From positions 1 through 64,000 of the forward strand of contig JANQLU010000075.1 of assembly GCA_028280445.1 (NCBI GenBank): a stretch of 64,000 nt of DNA, written 5' to 3'. Shown piece after piece: positions 63,283 through 64,000 of the stretch; positions within the stretch are counted from its first letter, which is position 1, and each line of letters starts with the position of its first letter. The translations under genes were made by a program, and so were the position numbers. Below the pieces are notes generated by a model. That model saw nothing but the letters and a program-made list of their open reading frames with translations. It had not been told where the DNA came from and did not search any database. Source of the stretch: Pirellulaceae bacterium (GTDB taxonomy: Bacteria; Planctomycetota; Planctomycetia; Pirellulales; Pirellulaceae).

Positions 63283-64000
63283 ATGAATTTCAACAAAAAC
63301 ACTTATTGGTTTACCTTCGTTTTATTGTCCGTCTCCGCGTTCTATTGTTCGTCGGTCGAGGGGCAGATTCAGATTGGCGGGCCCAACGGAGTTGTTATTG
63401 GCGGCGGGCTTGGTCTGCGAATCGGCGGAAGAGATGGAGTTCAGTTTGGCGGTGGACATGGTGCTCGCTTTGGACCACCCAACGTCGGAGTCCAATTTGG
63501 TGGCGGGCATGGAGCCCGATTCGGTCCAACTGGCCAGGGTGTGCAATTTGGAGGCAGGCAAGGCGCTCGTTTCGGGCCACGAGTTCAATTCGGTGGTCAG
63601 ATGAATCCTCGCTCAGCAGGGTCATTTCCCAGATTTTCGACATCCAACACTCGGCTACAGCCTGTGGGACAATCGGGAAGAAAAATTTTATTCCTGCCTG
63701 CCAGTGCTAAACGCCCCGTTACCTATTCCTTAAATGGCACCACGTTTCAATTGCAACCAGGACGTGAAATTGACTTGCAGCGTAATCAGCAGTGGACAGT
63801 GAAATTTTCGGCTGGTCCGAATTTGCCTGATCGCGCCGTGAAAATCGATCGACCGGGAAGATACGTGTTTGGCGTGACTGATAAAGGTTGGAATTTAGTT
63901 CGTGAAGAGGAAGCGGTGACCGATCCTGACGGTTCGCCACTCAATCTAGAAGTAGCACCTGATGAACCAGATTCAAAATTGGCGCCACCGATCCGAAAGC
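63283..64000 (+). CDS. Secreted Gly-rich repeat protein, cut by the window end
   Basis: An open frame from ATG 63283 runs past the last base (239 codons visible). After a signal peptide (about 1-28) comes QIQIGGPNGVVIGGGLGLRI, then three copies of VQFGGGHGARFGP-like units (residues about 49-106). Then a Ser/Arg linker and a domain with ILFLPASAKRPVTYSLNGTT and WTVKFSAGPNLPDRAVKIDR follow. The repeat units, Gly/Arg/Phe-rich, could form an elongated beta structure or bind nucleic acid or polysaccharide. I do not know the family. The duplicated module at 63015-63225 lies in its promoter region. Confidence 0.85.
   Translation, partial: MNFNKNTYWFTFVLLSVSAFYCSSVEGQIQIGGPNGVVIGGGLGLRIGGRDGVQFGGGHGARFGPPNVGVQFGGGHGARFGPTGQGVQFGGRQGARFGPRVQFGGQMNPRSAGSFPRFSTSNTRLQPVGQSGRKILFLPASAKRPVTYSLNGTTFQLQPGREIDLQRNQQWTVKFSAGPNLPDRAVKIDRPGRYVFGVTDKGWNLVREEEAVTDPDGSPLNLEVAPDEPDSKLAPPIRK

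Overview
The window comes from a bacterium of the phylum Planctomycetota, probably a moderate-G+C marine or biofilm member close to the Pirellulales. This rests on the gene content: two pairs of DUF1549/DUF1553 (planctomycete cytochrome C, PSCyt1) plus DUF1501 genes, six complete PEP-CTERM secreted proteins, several Tat-type signal peptides, a secreted adaptor carrying EF-hands, and many palindromic intergenic repeats. All functional names are judgements from reading motifs; no database search was run.

Layout. Positions 1-3.7 kb hold a nucleotidyltransferase-like protein and a large MscS-type channel with a coiled-coil periplasmic arm. Positions 4-12.5 kb form a minus-strand cluster: DUF1549/1553 cytochrome protein, DUF1501 protein, Tat-exported class-V aminotransferase, and a propeller protein with a SIS-like C-terminus that is broken by a one-base frameshift. 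Positions 12.7-15.2 kb are a divergent pair, an S41-like secreted protein and a TetR regulator, with four TGAC/GTCA palindromes between them. Positions 16-20.6 kb are the second DUF1549/1553-DUF1501 pair, overlapping by ATGA. Positions 20.6-26 kb carry a repeat cluster, a Tat alpha/beta hydrolase, a SnoaL protein and a tight operon of metallo-beta-lactamase fold protein, SAM methyltransferase and acyltransferase. Positions 26.3-29.6 kb are a PEP-synthase/rifampin-phosphotransferase-like enzyme convergent with a MerR/TipAS regulator. Positions 31.5-35.1 kb are an AHSA1-ArsR-DUF1579 operon and an HlyD/EF-hand adaptor.

Positions 36-63 kb are an accessory region rich in PEP-CTERM genes at 36.0, 40.5, 44.9, 50.4, 59.5 and 60.5 kb, mixed with regulators (MarR, GlxA), a class-C beta-lactamase-like hydrolase, an EAL/HDOD protein, an MFS transporter, small secreted proteins, remnants of IS3 and IS256 transposases and a DnaB fragment. 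Short modules are duplicated here: a promoter plus signal-peptide module, a PEP-CTERM tail plus 3' flank module, and two intergenic modules. This points to PEP-CTERM genes being reassorted by segmental duplication. The window ends inside a secreted Gly-rich repeat protein.

The best candidates for something new are: a gene at 54.9-55.75 kb whose in-frame TGA stands where a cysteine is expected (nonsense mutation or selenocysteine); the shuffled PEP-CTERM modules; a MarR control unit with matching 19-bp palindromes; and the four-site TetR operator array.
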